Shown here: piece by piece, positions 29,399 through 43,738 of the stretch
Layout: the number at the start of each line of letters is the position of its first letter
How positions within the stretch are numbered: the stretch's first letter is position 1
Assembly (NCBI RefSeq): GCF_900091475.1
Contig: NZ_FMIB01000002.1
Coordinates: forward strand, 2,046,001 to 2,110,000
Direction of reading: 5' to 3'
Source: Micromonospora chersina
GTDB lineage: Bacteria; Actinomycetota; Actinomycetes; Mycobacteriales; Micromonosporaceae
Length of the DNA stretch: 64,000 bases
Made by a program: the position numbers and the translations under genes
Notes under the pieces: model-generated
Seen by the model: the letters and a program-made list of their open reading frames with translations, nothing else
The model's database searches: none
Told to the model about the DNA's origin: nothing

Positions 29399-30825
29399 TA
29401 CCTCCTCCTCGCGCCGACGAGGAGGGACCGCGGGCCGGTGACCTGATCGTCGCCCCGCACCCACGGGCTGCCGGCCGGCCTCTGGTCGGTCGGCCCGTCG
29501 CCCCGCGACGGGCACATCCGGTGGAGGAGCCAGACCTGGGCGGACGCCTGCCCCAGCAGCAGCCACCACCAGGGCGAGGCCAGGATCGAGCTGGCCGCGA
29601 GACCGCTGGCGGCGAAACCGGCGAGCCCGAGGCCGGTCGCCATGCGCAGGTCGAACGCCTCCGCCCGGTGGGCCGCGGCGGCCGTCCGCCGCAGCGTGAC
29701 GCGCACCAGCACCACGATGACGGCGGCCAGCGGAAGGAGCGCCGGCAGGCCGAACTCGGCGGCGATCTCGGCGAAGCTGTTGTGGGCCACCGTCGTGCCG
29801 CCGAGGTCGGCCTCCTGCCACTGACCGGCGAGCAACTCGTACGAGCCGGCGCCGCGCCCGAGCAGCCCGGAGCCGACGAACAGCCGCCAGCCCAGCAGCG
29901 TCAGGCTCACCCTCATCTGGTCGGACGCGCGCAGGCTGTCGTTCTCCTCGAACGGGGACGTGAACTGCCCCAGCACGCGCTGCCCCGGCTCGCTCGCGGC
30001 GGCGAGCGACAAGCCGATCCACGCGACGAGACCGAGCACCAGCACGGGCACCGCCACGGGCCGCTGGCGCAGGCTCGCCGCCCGGCCGAACCACCACACC
30101 GCCACGGGGCCGATCACCAGCGCGCCCAGGAAGCCCGTGCGGCTCTGCGTGGCCACGATCAGGACGATCCAGAGGACGACGAGCCCGGCGTGCAGGACGC
30201 GGACCAGGATCGACCTCGCGGCGACGCCGCCCCAGACGAGGAAGGGGAGGCAGGTCAACAGGAACCCGGCGTAGTTGTTGGGGTTGTAGAAGGTGCTGGC
30301 GACGAGCGTCGCGTCGGGACCGAGGGCCGCGCCGTCCGACAGGTGACGCCCCGACTGCAGTTCCCAGACCGCGATCGCTCCCGTCACCAGGAAGGCCGCC
30401 GTCCAGCCCAGGCGCAGCGTGGCGACGCCGGCGCGTGATCCACCGGAGAAGGCCAGCACGCAGAGCCCCGCCGCGAACGCGTAGGCGATCGCGCCGATCT
30501 TCCGGAGCCCGGCGTCCGCGTCCACGGTCCAGAAGAGCGAGACGGGCAGCCACAACGCCCAGGTCACCGCCAGCCACAGGAAGAGCCTGGGCACCACGAC
30601 GGTGGCCGTCCGCGGCCTGATCAGCAGCAGGAACGCCGGCACGACGGCCAGCACGACGACGAGCCGGTAGAGATTCGGGAAGGTCGCCGGAGAGAGATCG
30701 ACGGTGGCGTACGCGCCCAGCGCGCCGAGGACCGGGAGGAGCGCCAGCAGCAGCCGCCGCACCGTGCCGAACTCGGGGGATGCCGCGGCGGAGTCGCCGC
30801 TGTCGGGAGCCGTCACCACAGTCAC
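29398..30825 (-). CDS. Wzy/O-antigen ligase-like polymerase
   Basis: A 475-residue integral membrane protein with about 11-12 hydrophobic segments and a larger extracytoplasmic loop at about 250-330. Within and around it are SRTGFLGALVIG and GAGSYELL...TVAHNSFAEIAAEFG, the O-antigen ligase/Wzy_C-type signature (RTG and HNS elements). It probably polymerises repeat units or ligates glycan at the outer face. It is the first gene of the minus-strand set wzy-wzx-GT-GT-capE-capF-GT. The GTG start at 30825 lacks a strong ribosome site. The divergent NAD kinase gene begins 90 bases away, and that gap contains the presumed promoters. Confidence 0.88.
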   Translation of the reverse strand: MTVVTAPDSGDSAAASPEFGTVRRLLLALLPVLGALGAYATVDLSPATFPNLYRLVVVLAVVPAFLLLIRPRTATVVVPRLFLWLAVTWALWLPVSLFWTVDADAGLRKIGAIAYAFAAGLCVLAFSGGSRAGVATLRLGWTAAFLVTGAIAVWELQSGRHLSDGAALGPDATLVASTFYNPNNYAGFLLTCLPFLVWGGVAARSILVRVLHAGLVVLWIVLIVATQSRTGFLGALVIGPVAVWWFGRAASLRQRPVAVPVLVLGLVAWIGLSLAAASEPGQRVLGQFTSPFEENDSLRASDQMRVSLTLLGWRLFVGSGLLGRGAGSYELLAGQWQEADLGGTTVAHNSFAEIAAEFGLPALLPLAAVIVVLVRVTLRRTAAAAHRAEAFDLRMATGLGLAGFAASGLAASSILASPWWWLLLGQASAQVWLLHRMCPSRGDGPTDQRPAGSPWVRGDDQVTGPRSLLVGARRR

Positions 30826-30914
30826 GAAACGAACCAGGACGCGCGCGGGTTACTTGATCACCGCGTCTGCCCGTACGCACCGCCGACCGCCTCCGGATGT
30901 GGTGAGCTGTACGG

Positions 30915-31838
30915 GTGGCGGGACTGGGTCTGGTGCTGCACCCCACCCGGGACGTCTCCGAGGTGGTCGGGATCATCGAGCGGTGGGCGTCGGGCCACCG
31001 CAAGACGCTGCTGGTCCGCGCCGAGGACGAGCACCGGGTGCCGTCCTGCGTCGAGCCCGTCCCCGCGGACGAGTTGGCCGGCCGCGCCGACGCCCTGATC
31101 AGCATCGGCGGCGACGGGACGATGCTCGGCGCGCTGCGCATGGCGGTACGCGACCCGAAGCCGGTGCTCGGCGTGCACCTGGGCCGGCTCGGCTTCCTCG
31201 TGGAGGTCGAGCCACCGGACCTGCCGCGGGCGCTGAGCCGGCTCGCGGCGAAGGACTTCACCGTCGAGTCGCACGCCTGCCTCGCCTGCGACGTGTGCGG
31301 CGACGACGTGGTGGCCTTCAACGACATCGCGCTGGTCCGCCAGCCCGGCTCCGGTTTCGTCACGGCCACCCTCGCGGTGGACGGCCAGCGGTACGGCTAC
31401 TACCGCTGCGACGCGCTGGTGGTGAGCACGCCGACCGGCTCGACGGCGTACAGCTACGCGGCGGGCGGCCCGCTGATCTCGCCGGCGGCGGACGCCGTGG
31501 TGGTGACCCCGTCGGCGCCCATGGCCGGCATCTCCCGGTCGGTGGTGCTCGCACCGGAGGAGAGCATCCGGCTCGACCTCCGGCCGAACTCGGCGGCGGT
31601 CGCCGTCGAGATGGACGGGCTGGTGATCAAGGAGGCGGCGACCGAGGGGGCGGTGCAGATCCGCTACCGCCGGGACGCCGGCCGGGTGGTCCGCTTCGAC
31701 CCGCAGCGCTACCAGGAACGCAACCAGCTCAAGCTGAGCCTGCTCGACCTGCCGTTCCTGCCCGACCAGCTCCGCGAACTGCTCCCCGAGGAGCTGCGCC
31801 GGGAGCGCGACCAGCGGGAGCTGGAACCGCCCTGTTGA
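30915..31838 (+). CDS. nadK: NAD(+) kinase (probable paralogue)
   Basis: A 307-residue cytoplasmic ATP-NAD kinase that makes NADP. GGDGTMLGALR near residue 63 is the ATP/NAD-binding and catalytic GGDG motif. NDIALVR and TPTGSTAYSYAAGGPL are the other family hallmarks, and all are intact. The GTG start at 30915 is preceded six bases earlier by TGAGCT, a poor -10. The usual actinobacterial nadK lies between tlyA and recN. This one instead sits between Wzy and CapG genes of the polysaccharide locus on the opposite strand, so it may be a second copy. CapF needs NADPH, which gives a possible but unproven link. Confidence 0.92.
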   Translation: MAGLGLVLHPTRDVSEVVGIIERWASGHRKTLLVRAEDEHRVPSCVEPVPADELAGRADALISIGGDGTMLGALRMAVRDPKPVLGVHLGRLGFLVEVEPPDLPRALSRLAAKDFTVESHACLACDVCGDDVVAFNDIALVRQPGSGFVTATLAVDGQRYGYYRCDALVVSTPTGSTAYSYAAGGPLISPAADAVVVTPSAPMAGISRSVVLAPEESIRLDLRPNSAAVAVEMDGLVIKEAATEGAVQIRYRRDAGRVVRFDPQRYQERNQLKLSLLDLPFLPDQLRELLPEELRRERDQRELEPPC

Positions 31839-31859
31839 CCGGGGCGGCGGCTCCGCCGG

Positions 31860-32984
31860 TCAGACCCGGATGCCGGCCCACTGGTGGTGCCGGCGGACCG
31901 TGGAGAGGATGAAGTCGACGACCCGGCGGGAGGTGTCCGGCACGCGGTAGTCCGCCGGGCAGGGCACGCCCTCCGCGGCGACCTGGTCGACCGCGACCCG
32001 CACCGCCTCCACCACACCGTGCGGGTCCAGCCCGGTCATGATGATCCCGCCGGCGTCGAGCGCCTCGGGCCGCTCGATCGACTCACGCAGGGTCACCGCG
32101 GGGAAGCCGAGGATGGCGGCCTCCTCGCTGATGGTGCCGCTGTCGGACAGCGTGCACCGCGCGCGCGTCTGGAGGCGTACGTAGTCGATGAGGCCGAACG
32201 GCTCGTGGAAGGCGATGCCCTCCAGCGCGGTGTCGTCGACGGCGAGGGCCTCCAGGGCCTTGCGAGTGCGGGGGTGGGTGGAGACCAGCAACGGCAGCCC
32301 CCACTCGTCGCGGACCGCGCGCAGGCAGTCGAGCAGGCGGTGCAGCCGGTCCGGCCGGTCGACGTTCTCCTCCCGGTGCGCGCTGACCACGAAGTACCCG
32401 TCGGGCGCCAGCTCCAGCTGGTCGAGGATCGTCGACGCCTCGATGTCGGCGCGGTAGTGCTCCAGCACCTCCCGCATCGGCGAGCCGGTGTGCAGGATGC
32501 GCCGCGGGTGCAGGCCCTCGGCGAGCAGGTTGCGCCGGGCGTGCTCGGTGTAGACCAGGTTGAAGTCGGCCACGTGGTCGACGAGCCGCCGGTTGGTCTC
32601 CTCCGGCACGTTGAGGTCGAAGCACCGGTTGCCGGCCTCCATGTGGTAGACCGGCACCCGCATCCGCCGGGCCATCAGGGCGGCGATGCAGCTGTTGGTG
32701 TCGCCGAGCACCAGCAGCGCGTCCGGCCGGTACGCGGCGACGGCCTCCTCGACCCCCACGAGGACCCCGCCGAGCACCCGGCCCAGCGAGGCGGTGTCGA
32801 CACCGAGGAACCGGTCCGGCCGGCGCAGCCGCAGCTCGGTGAAGAAGATGTCGGAGAGCGTCGGGTCCCAGTTCTGCCCGGTGTGCACGAGCACGTGCTC
32901 GACCGTGCTGTCCAGCCGGGCCATCACCCGGGACAGCCGGATGATCTCCGGCCGGGTGCCGACCACCGTCATGACGCGGGTCAT
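31860..32984 (-). CDS. capG: CapG-type UDP-N-acetyl sugar 2-epimerase (UDP-L-FucNAc synthesis)
   Basis: A 374-residue non-hydrolysing UDP-GlcNAc 2-epimerase family enzyme with a GT-B fold. HMEAGNRCFDLNVPEETNRR and HTGSPMREVL (rather than the HVEAGLRTGD of WecB) match the CapG/WbjD/FnlC branch. That branch epimerises C2 of UDP-N-acetyl-L-talosamine to UDP-N-acetyl-L-fucosamine. SAHREENV and SDSGTISEEA are the conserved uracil/phosphate-binding parts. With capE and capF it completes the pathway. The ATG at 32984 has GAGGGGA seven bases upstream. It is separated from capE-capF by the wzy-side genes and the plus-strand NAD kinase. Confidence 0.92.
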   Translation of the reverse strand: MTRVMTVVGTRPEIIRLSRVMARLDSTVEHVLVHTGQNWDPTLSDIFFTELRLRRPDRFLGVDTASLGRVLGGVLVGVEEAVAAYRPDALLVLGDTNSCIAALMARRMRVPVYHMEAGNRCFDLNVPEETNRRLVDHVADFNLVYTEHARRNLLAEGLHPRRILHTGSPMREVLEHYRADIEASTILDQLELAPDGYFVVSAHREENVDRPDRLHRLLDCLRAVRDEWGLPLLVSTHPRTRKALEALAVDDTALEGIAFHEPFGLIDYVRLQTRARCTLSDSGTISEEAAILGFPAVTLRESIERPEALDAGGIIMTGLDPHGVVEAVRVAVDQVAAEGVPCPADYRVPDTSRRVVDFILSTVRRHHQWAGIRV

Positions 32985-33054
32985 GGCCCGTCCCCTCGCC
33001 TCGGGCCGGCGGCGTGACGCCGGCGCACCACCGTCGCGTACGCACGCCACGGCA

Positions 33055-33089
33055 CCTCCCCCGGAGCAACGAGAGGGCTCCGGGGGAGG
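33055..33089 (-). terminator. Hairpin terminator candidate after pgm
   Basis: Perfect 13-bp arms (33055-33067 and 33077-33089; CCTCCCCCGGAGC) around a nine-base loop, 23 bases past the pgm stop on the minus strand and before capG. There is no T-run, so efficiency is uncertain. Confidence 0.6.
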
Positions 33090-33111
33090 TTGTGCGCGGT
33101 GCGGGATCCCG

Positions 33112-34755
<1,644 letters not shown>

Positions 34756-34786
34756 GGTCGGAACCTCCTTGCGATGTGCGGGTGGA

Positions 34787-36019
34787 TCAGGGCTCGACGC
34801 GCTGGCCCTTGCCGATGACGACGATGCCGTTGTCGGAGACGGTGTACCGCTGGCGGTCCTTCTCCAGGTCGACGCCGATCTCGGCGCCCTCCGGCACGTA
34901 GACGTTCTTGTCCAGGATGGCCCGGCGGACCACCGCGTGACGGCCGATCTCGACACCCTCCATGAGCACCGAGCCGTCCACGTGCGCCCAGGAGTGCACC
35001 TTCACCTTCGGCGAGACGATCGAGTTCTCCACCAGCGAGCCGGAGATCACCGAGCCGGGCGACACCATCGAACTGACCGCGCGGCCGACCCGCTCGCCCC
35101 AGGCGTGCACGAACTTGGCCGGCGGGTACGGCGGCTGGTTGCTGTAGATCGGCCAGTCGAAGTTGTAGAGGTTGAACACCGGGTGGACGTTGATGAGGTC
35201 CATGTGGGCGTCGTAGAAGGAGTCGAGCGTCCCCACGTCCCGCCAGTAGCCGCGGTCGCGGTCGGTGCTGCCCGGCACCTCGTTGTCCTTGAAGTCGTAG
35301 ACGTTCGCCTCGCCCCGCTCGACGAGCATGGGGATGATGCTGCCGCCCATGTCGTGCTTGCTGGTCTTGTCCTCGGCGTCGCGCTCGACCGCCTCGCAGA
35401 GCGCCTTGGTGCTGAAGACGTAGTTGCCCATCGAGGCGTAGATCTGGTCGGGGGCGTCGGGCAGCCCCACGGCGTCGGTCGGCTTCTCGCGGAACGCCCG
35501 GATCCGCCGGCCGTCCTCGCCGACCTCGATGACCCCGAACTGGTCGGCCATCGACAGCGGCTGCCGGATGCCGGCCACGGTGACCGCGGCGCCCGAGGCG
35601 ATGTGGTCCTCCACCATCTGCCGCGGGTCCATCCGGTAGATGTGGTCGGCGCCGAAGACGATCACGTGGTCCGGCTGCTCGTCGTTGATCAGGTTGAAGC
35701 TCTGGTAGATCGCGTCGGCCGAGCCGGCGAACCACCACGGGCCGCGGCGCTGCTGCGCCGGCACCGGGGTGACGTAGTTGCCGAGCATCGTCGACATCCG
35801 CCACGTCTGCGTGATGTGACGGTCCAGCGAGTGGGACTTGTACTGGGTGAGCACGACGATCTTGAGATAGCCGGCGTTGGCCAGGTTGGAGAGGACGAAG
35901 TCGACCATGCGGTACATCCCGCCGAAGGGGACGGCCGGCTTCGCCCGGTCGGTCGTGAGGGGCATCAGGCGCTTGCCCTCCCCGCCGGCCAGGACGATCG
36001 CGAGCACCTTGGCAGCCAT
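34787..36019 (-). CDS. glgC: Glucose-1-phosphate adenylyltransferase
   Basis: The 410-residue enzyme forms ADP-glucose from ATP and glucose-1-phosphate. [12 protein letters not shown] near 11-22 is the nucleotide loop, KPAVPFGG contains an activator/substrate Lys, and [10 protein letters not shown] is the metal-binding region. The C-terminal part is a left-handed beta-helix ([18 protein letters not shown]) used in allostery and assembly. In actinobacteria GlgC and GlgM are neighbours and supply maltose-1-phosphate to GlgE. A TAGCGT -10 ends six bases before the ATG, so the mRNA is probably leaderless. glgM diverges, and pgm follows downstream. Confidence 0.96.
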   Translation of the reverse strand: MAAKVLAIVLAGGEGKRLMPLTTDRAKPAVPFGGMYRMVDFVLSNLANAGYLKIVVLTQYKSHSLDRHITQTWRMSTMLGNYVTPVPAQQRRGPWWFAGSADAIYQSFNLINDEQPDHVIVFGADHIYRMDPRQMVEDHIASGAAVTVAGIRQPLSMADQFGVIEVGEDGRRIRAFREKPTDAVGLPDAPDQIYASMGNYVFSTKALCEAVERDAEDKTSKHDMGGSIIPMLVERGEANVYDFKDNEVPGSTDRDRGYWRDVGTLDSFYDAHMDLINVHPVFNLYNFDWPIYSNQPPYPPAKFVHAWGERVGRAVSSMVSPGSVISGSLVENSIVSPKVKVHSWAHVDGSVLMEGVEIGRHAVVRRAILDKNVYVPEGAEIGVDLEKDRQRYTVSDNGIVVIGKGQRVEP

Positions 36020-36025
36020 GCTCCG

Positions 36026-36031
36026 ACGCTA
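36026..36031 (-). promoter_or_regulatory. -10 element of glgC (leaderless)
   Basis: TAGCGT on the minus strand, six bases from the ATG at 36019. The divergent glgM -10 lies 71 bases away, so the two promoters share one short regulatory region. Confidence 0.55.
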
Positions 36032-36101
36032 TCCATCCCGCACCGACTTCACCACTCGTACGGGCACGTTTCCGCACCCGGTGCGGCGGGGGAAAGCACG
36101 C

Positions 36102-36107
36102 TAGGGT
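36102..36107 (+). promoter_or_regulatory. -10 element of glgM (leaderless)
   Basis: TAGGGT, seven bases before the ATG at 36115. This argues against the in-frame GTG at 36106, which would overlap the promoter. Confidence 0.55.
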
Positions 36108-36114
36108 GCCGGTC

Positions 36115-37323
36115 ATGAGCGATTCCGCCCGGCTGCGTGTCGACCTGCTCACCCGCGAGTACCCGCCGGAGGTCTACGGCGGCGCCGGGGTGCACGTCGA
36201 GTACCTCGCGCGCGAGCTGCGCCGCCTCGCCGACGTGCGGGTGCACTGCTTCGGCGCGCCCCGCGACGAGCCCGGCGTCACCGCGTACGCCGAACCGGCC
36301 GCGCTGGCCGGCGCGAACGCCGCGCTGCGCACCATGGGCGTCGACCTGGAGATGGCCGCCGGCGCGGCCGGCACCGACGTGGTGCACAGCCACACCTGGT
36401 ACGCCAACCTGGCCGGGCACACCGCGAAGCTGCTGCACGGGGTACCGCACGTGGTCACCGCGCACAGCCTGGAGCCGCTGCGCCCGTGGAAGGCCGAGCA
36501 GCTCGGCGGCGGCTACGCGCTCTCCTCCTGGTGCGAGCGCACCGCGTTCGAGGCCGCCAACACGGTCATCGCGGTCAGCGAGGGGATGCGGCGGGACGTG
36601 CTGACCGCGTACCCGGAGGTCAACCCCGACCGGGTGCGGGTCGTCTACAACGGCATCGACACCGCGCAGTACGCCCCGGACTCCGGCACCGACGTGGTGG
36701 ACCGGCTCGGCATCGACCCGGCCCGCCCGAGCGTTGTCTACGTCGGCCGGATCACCCGGCAGAAGGGCCTGCCGTACCTGCTGCGGGCGGCCCGGGAACT
36801 GCCCCCCGACACCCAGCTCGTGCTGCTGGCCGGCGCCCCCGACACGCCGGAGATCGCCGCCGAGGTGGAGGGCCTGGTCGCCGAGCTGCGGGCCAATCGG
36901 TCGGGCGTGATCTGGATCGCCGAGATGCTGCCCAAGCACGAGGTGATCCAGGTGCTCACCCACGCCACCATCTTCGTCTGCCCGTCCGTCTACGAGCCGA
37001 TGGGCATCGTCAACCTGGAGGCCATGGCCTGCGAGACCGCCGTGGTGGCCACCGCCACGGGCGGCATCCCCGAGGTGGTCGCCGACGGCGAGACCGGGCT
37101 GCTGGTCCCCATCGAGCAGGCCGGCGACGGCAGCGGCCGGCCGCTGGACCCGGGCCGCTTCGTGGCCGACCTGGCGGCGACGATCAACGACCTGCTGGCC
37201 GACCCGAAGCGGGCCGAGGAGTTCGGTCTCGCCGGCCGCCGCCGGGCCGTCGAACACTTCTCCTGGGACACCATCGCGCAGCGCACCCTCGAGGTGTACC
37301 GGTCGGTGGGCGCCGCCGGCTGA
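36115..37323 (+). CDS. glgM: GT4 alpha-maltose-1-phosphate synthase/glycogen synthase (GlgM, often annotated glgA)
   Basis: The 402-residue GT-B enzyme is of the actinobacterial GT4 type, not the larger GT5 GlgA. VYGGAGVHVEYLARELRR is the N-terminal glycine-rich donor loop and YVGRITRQKGLPYLLRA lies in the C-terminal domain. PSVYEPMGIVNLEAMACETAVVAT contains the EX7E-type site. In mycobacteria the orthologue, beside a divergent glgC exactly as here, makes maltose-1-phosphate from ADP-glucose and glucose-1-phosphate for GlgE. That role is inferred from family and from glgE being the next gene, 38 bases downstream. Confidence 0.93.
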   Translation: MSDSARLRVDLLTREYPPEVYGGAGVHVEYLARELRRLADVRVHCFGAPRDEPGVTAYAEPAALAGANAALRTMGVDLEMAAGAAGTDVVHSHTWYANLAGHTAKLLHGVPHVVTAHSLEPLRPWKAEQLGGGYALSSWCERTAFEAANTVIAVSEGMRRDVLTAYPEVNPDRVRVVYNGIDTAQYAPDSGTDVVDRLGIDPARPSVVYVGRITRQKGLPYLLRAARELPPDTQLVLLAGAPDTPEIAAEVEGLVAELRANRSGVIWIAEMLPKHEVIQVLTHATIFVCPSVYEPMGIVNLEAMACETAVVATATGGIPEVVADGETGLLVPIEQAGDGSGRPLDPGRFVADLAATINDLLADPKRAEEFGLAGRRRAVEHFSWDTIAQRTLEVYRSVGAAG

Positions 37324-37349
37324 CCCGAGCGCGAAGCGATCTCGCGCAG

Positions 37350-37355
37350 TAGGTT
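37350..37355 (+). promoter_or_regulatory. -10 element of glgE (leaderless)
   Basis: TAGGTT lies six bases before the GTG at 37362, inside the 38-base gap after glgM, so glgE probably has its own start in addition to any read-through. Confidence 0.5.
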
Positions 37356-37361
37356 GAACCG

Positions 37362-41554
<4,193 letters not shown>

Positions 41555-41864
41555 GCATCGCTGCCCTCTTCCCGCCGCTCGTGACACGTGGTCCGTGGTC
41601 CATGGCGTGGAGTCCGTGCTCCGTGGCCTGGGTTCGTGGCTGGCTGCCGGATCTTGGAGAGTTACCGTTCGTGGCGAACCGTAACTCTCCAAGATCGCCG
41701 GGCACCGCCGGCGACATGCGCGGAGAGTAGCGCCATCGCCCGCGATCACTACGCTCCGTCGAGATGTCGCGCGGAGCCGCGATCGACCTGAACGGACGTG
41801 CCTCACCCTCCGTACCGCTGGACGGATGCCGGACACCCGTGACGGACGAGGCGGAGGAGCTTCG
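41555..41864. other. Intergenic region glgB to secreted repeat protein
   Basis: These 310 bases hold no convincing gene. They contain a stretch of GTGG/TCCGTGG-like short repeats (about 41585-41640) and the copy-2 dispersed palindrome (41650-41696). A TACGCT -10 candidate (41750-41755) probably starts the mRNA of the secreted protein with a leader of about 100 bases. Confidence 0.6.
41650..41696. repeat. Dispersed palindrome family, copy 2
   Basis: Arms 41650-41671 and 41675-41696 (22 bases, one mismatch) around TGG. The left arm starts GATCTTGGAGAG and ends CCGTTCG. It has the same outer and inner ends as copy 1 at 19199, but the middle of both arms differs in a largely compensated way. Confidence 0.88.
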
Positions 41865-43442
41865 ATGGCGTGGAGCAGAGGCACAACCAGGCGACGGAGG
41901 ACGGCGGGCTCGTCCCGGAACCGGAAGATCGCGGGCGGCGTGGCGCTGGCCATGACGGCCGGTGCCGCGTTCGCGGTGGCCACCGGCACCGGCCAGGCGG
42001 CCGAGAACTGCCAGGGCCTGGACACGGCGCTCCGCAACAACCTGACCTTCATCGCCGACCAGCGCCGCAACCCGGACGCCAACTCGGCGGCCCGGATCGC
42101 CAACCGGCAGGCCGTGGTCGACCTCATCCAGCAGCGCCGGAGCGCCGCCGGCTGCGCCGGGACGGTCGAGGTGGCCGGTGCGATCTGCCCGAGCGTGCCC
42201 TGGGAACAGGCGATGGGCACGCAGCTCGGCCGCGCCTGGGCGGTGACCGAGCAGATGGCCGGCGAGCGCTCCGGCCAGCTCGCCGACCCGCAGGTCACGC
42301 GGGCACGGGTGAAGCGACTCACCGGCCTCGTCGACGGGGTAAGCGGCATCGTGCAGGGCGCCCAGGAGGCACAGGCCGGGGAGGCCGGGGCTGCGGCCGG
42401 CGGAGCCGGCAAGGTCGGCGCGGCTGGCAATGCCGGTGGAGCCGGTCAAGCTGGTGGAGCTGGCGATGCGGGCGGAGCCGGCAAGGCCGGTGGTGCCGGG
42501 AAGGCCGGTGGTGCGGCCGGCGGAGCCGGTGCAGCTGGCGGTGCGGCGGGTGGCGCGGAGCGCGCCGCCAACATCATCAACGCGATCGGCGGCCTGCTGG
42601 AGCAGATCGCCGCCATCGTGCAGGCGGCCCAGCAGGCGGACGGCGGCCAACAGGCCGGCGCCGGCCAGGAGGCGGACGGCGGACAGCAAGCCGGCGACGG
42701 CCAGCAGGCAGGCGGGGCGCCGGGCGATGAGCAGGGTGCCGGCGAGCAGGAAGGCGCGGGCCAGCAGAACGGCGGCGAGGCGGCAGCGGACCAGCAGGGC
42801 CAGGCCGAGCAGCAGAACGGTCAGGCGGCCGACGGGCAGCAGGACGGCGACCAGGCCGCGGAGGGCGATCAGGCCGCAGACGGTGACCAGGCGGCCGGCG
42901 GTGGCCAGGCGGCAGCAGCCGGGAAGCGGGTCGCCCAGCGGCTTCAGCAGGTCCGAGCGCGGATCCAGCAGCTCCGGGCGATCGTCCAGCAGATCCGCGC
43001 CGCCCGCCAGGCCGCCCGCGACCAGCGCGGCCAGGGCCAGGACGTCGGCCAGGGCCAGAACGGTCAGGGCCAGGGACAGGACGTCGGCCAGGGGCAGGGC
43101 GGCCAGGGCCAGGGCGGCCAGGGGCAGGGCCGGGGCGCCGACCAGGCTCCCGGCCGGAACAAGGGCATGAACCAGGCCGGTGCGGGCGCGAACCAGGGTG
43201 GCCAGGGGCAGGTCTACATGGTGGCCGACCCGAGCGTGCCCGGCTGTGCCCCGGCCGACCCGGGCCAGGGCGCCGCCAACGCAGGCGAGCAGAACGACGC
43301 CGACCAGCAGGACGGCGCGCCCGACGGCAAGAGCAGCGACCCTGCCGACTCAACCGCAACCGACAAGGCCGAGGCCCCAGGCGCCGACGCCGGCATGGCC
43401 GACCCCGGCGACCAGGGCGCCATGACCGGCACAAATGGATGA
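41865..43442 (+). CDS. Secreted low-complexity Gly/Ala/Gln repeat protein
   Basis: The 525-residue protein has an arginine-rich N-terminus, a hydrophobic stretch (about 22-40) and probable signal cleavage near QAA-EN (46/47). A small globular domain of about 120 residues has three Cys (NCQG, AAGCAG, AICPS), with RNNLTFIADQRR and PSVPWEQAMG. The rest is low complexity: collagen-like but Pro-free GGAGxA units (about 170-225), a GGQQAG/ADGDQAA acidic-Gln region (about 260-345), a helical amphipathic patch (QRLQQVRARIQQLRAIVQQ), then GQGQGGQGQ units. The family and function are unknown. The ATG at 41865 has GGAGGAG upstream. It is flanked on both sides by dispersed palindromes. Confidence 0.82.
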   Translation: MAWSRGTTRRRRTAGSSRNRKIAGGVALAMTAGAAFAVATGTGQAAENCQGLDTALRNNLTFIADQRRNPDANSAARIANRQAVVDLIQQRRSAAGCAGTVEVAGAICPSVPWEQAMGTQLGRAWAVTEQMAGERSGQLADPQVTRARVKRLTGLVDGVSGIVQGAQEAQAGEAGAAAGGAGKVGAAGNAGGAGQAGGAGDAGGAGKAGGAGKAGGAAGGAGAAGGAAGGAERAANIINAIGGLLEQIAAIVQAAQQADGGQQAGAGQEADGGQQAGDGQQAGGAPGDEQGAGEQEGAGQQNGGEAAADQQGQAEQQNGQAADGQQDGDQAAEGDQAADGDQAAGGGQAAAAGKRVAQRLQQVRARIQQLRAIVQQIRAARQAARDQRGQGQDVGQGQNGQGQGQDVGQGQGGQGQGGQGQGRGADQAPGRNKGMNQAGAGANQGGQGQVYMVADPSVPGCAPADPGQGAANAGEQNDADQQDGAPDGKSSDPADSTATDKAEAPGADAGMADPGDQGAMTGTNG

Positions 43443-43528
43443 CGAACCCACGGCGTCCCCGAGGCCGGCATGACCACCACGCTCCCGAACCGACGCCCAC
43501 GCGGACAGTGCCCGACGGTCGATCAACC

Positions 43529-43575
43529 GATCGTGGACACTCACCGTTCGCACCGAACGGCAACTGTCCACGATC
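43529..43575. repeat. Dispersed palindrome family, copy 3
   Basis: Arms 43529-43550 and 43554-43575 with three mismatches around CAC. The left arm starts GATCGTGGACAC and ends ACCGTTCG. It is the most degenerate of the three copies but keeps the GATC ends and the inner CCGTTCG/CGAACGG. Confidence 0.82.
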
Positions 43576-43659
43576 CCGACGGAAGCGCAAGGCTCCGGCC
43601 CTGACAGCATGACAAAAGGGACCTGACCCCCGACTGACAGACACCCAGACCCCACACGG

Positions 43660-43722
43660 CGTTGATCATGAGGTTGGCGGCGCTCTAGGAGATCGACTTC
43701 GCCGTCAACCTCATGATCAACG
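43660..43722. repeat. Second palindrome (GTTGATCATGAGG type)
   Basis: Arms 43660-43682 and 43700-43722, 23 bases with one mismatch that would be a G-U pair in RNA, around a 17-base loop. The arm begins CGTTGATCATGAGGTTG. It lies 17 bases from the stop codon of the convergent App1-type gene. Only one copy is present in the window. Confidence 0.8.
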
Positions 43723-43738
43723 GATAAGGCGGGAGGGG

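Larger units (their letters stand above)
43443..43738. other. Intergenic region between convergent genes
   Basis: About 296 bases between the secreted repeat protein and the convergent App1-type gene. No gene is supported. It carries two unrelated dyads, copy 3 of the dispersed family (43529-43575) and a second palindrome (43660-43722). Either could act as a bidirectional transcript end. Confidence 0.65.

Noticed and set aside
41764..41955. Small open frame beginning just after a TACGCT -10 candidate, overlapping the secreted-protein gene in another frame
   Set aside because: No ribosome site, eight-base spacing, and composition expected of out-of-frame DNA. The downstream ATG with GGAGGAG is clearly the real start.
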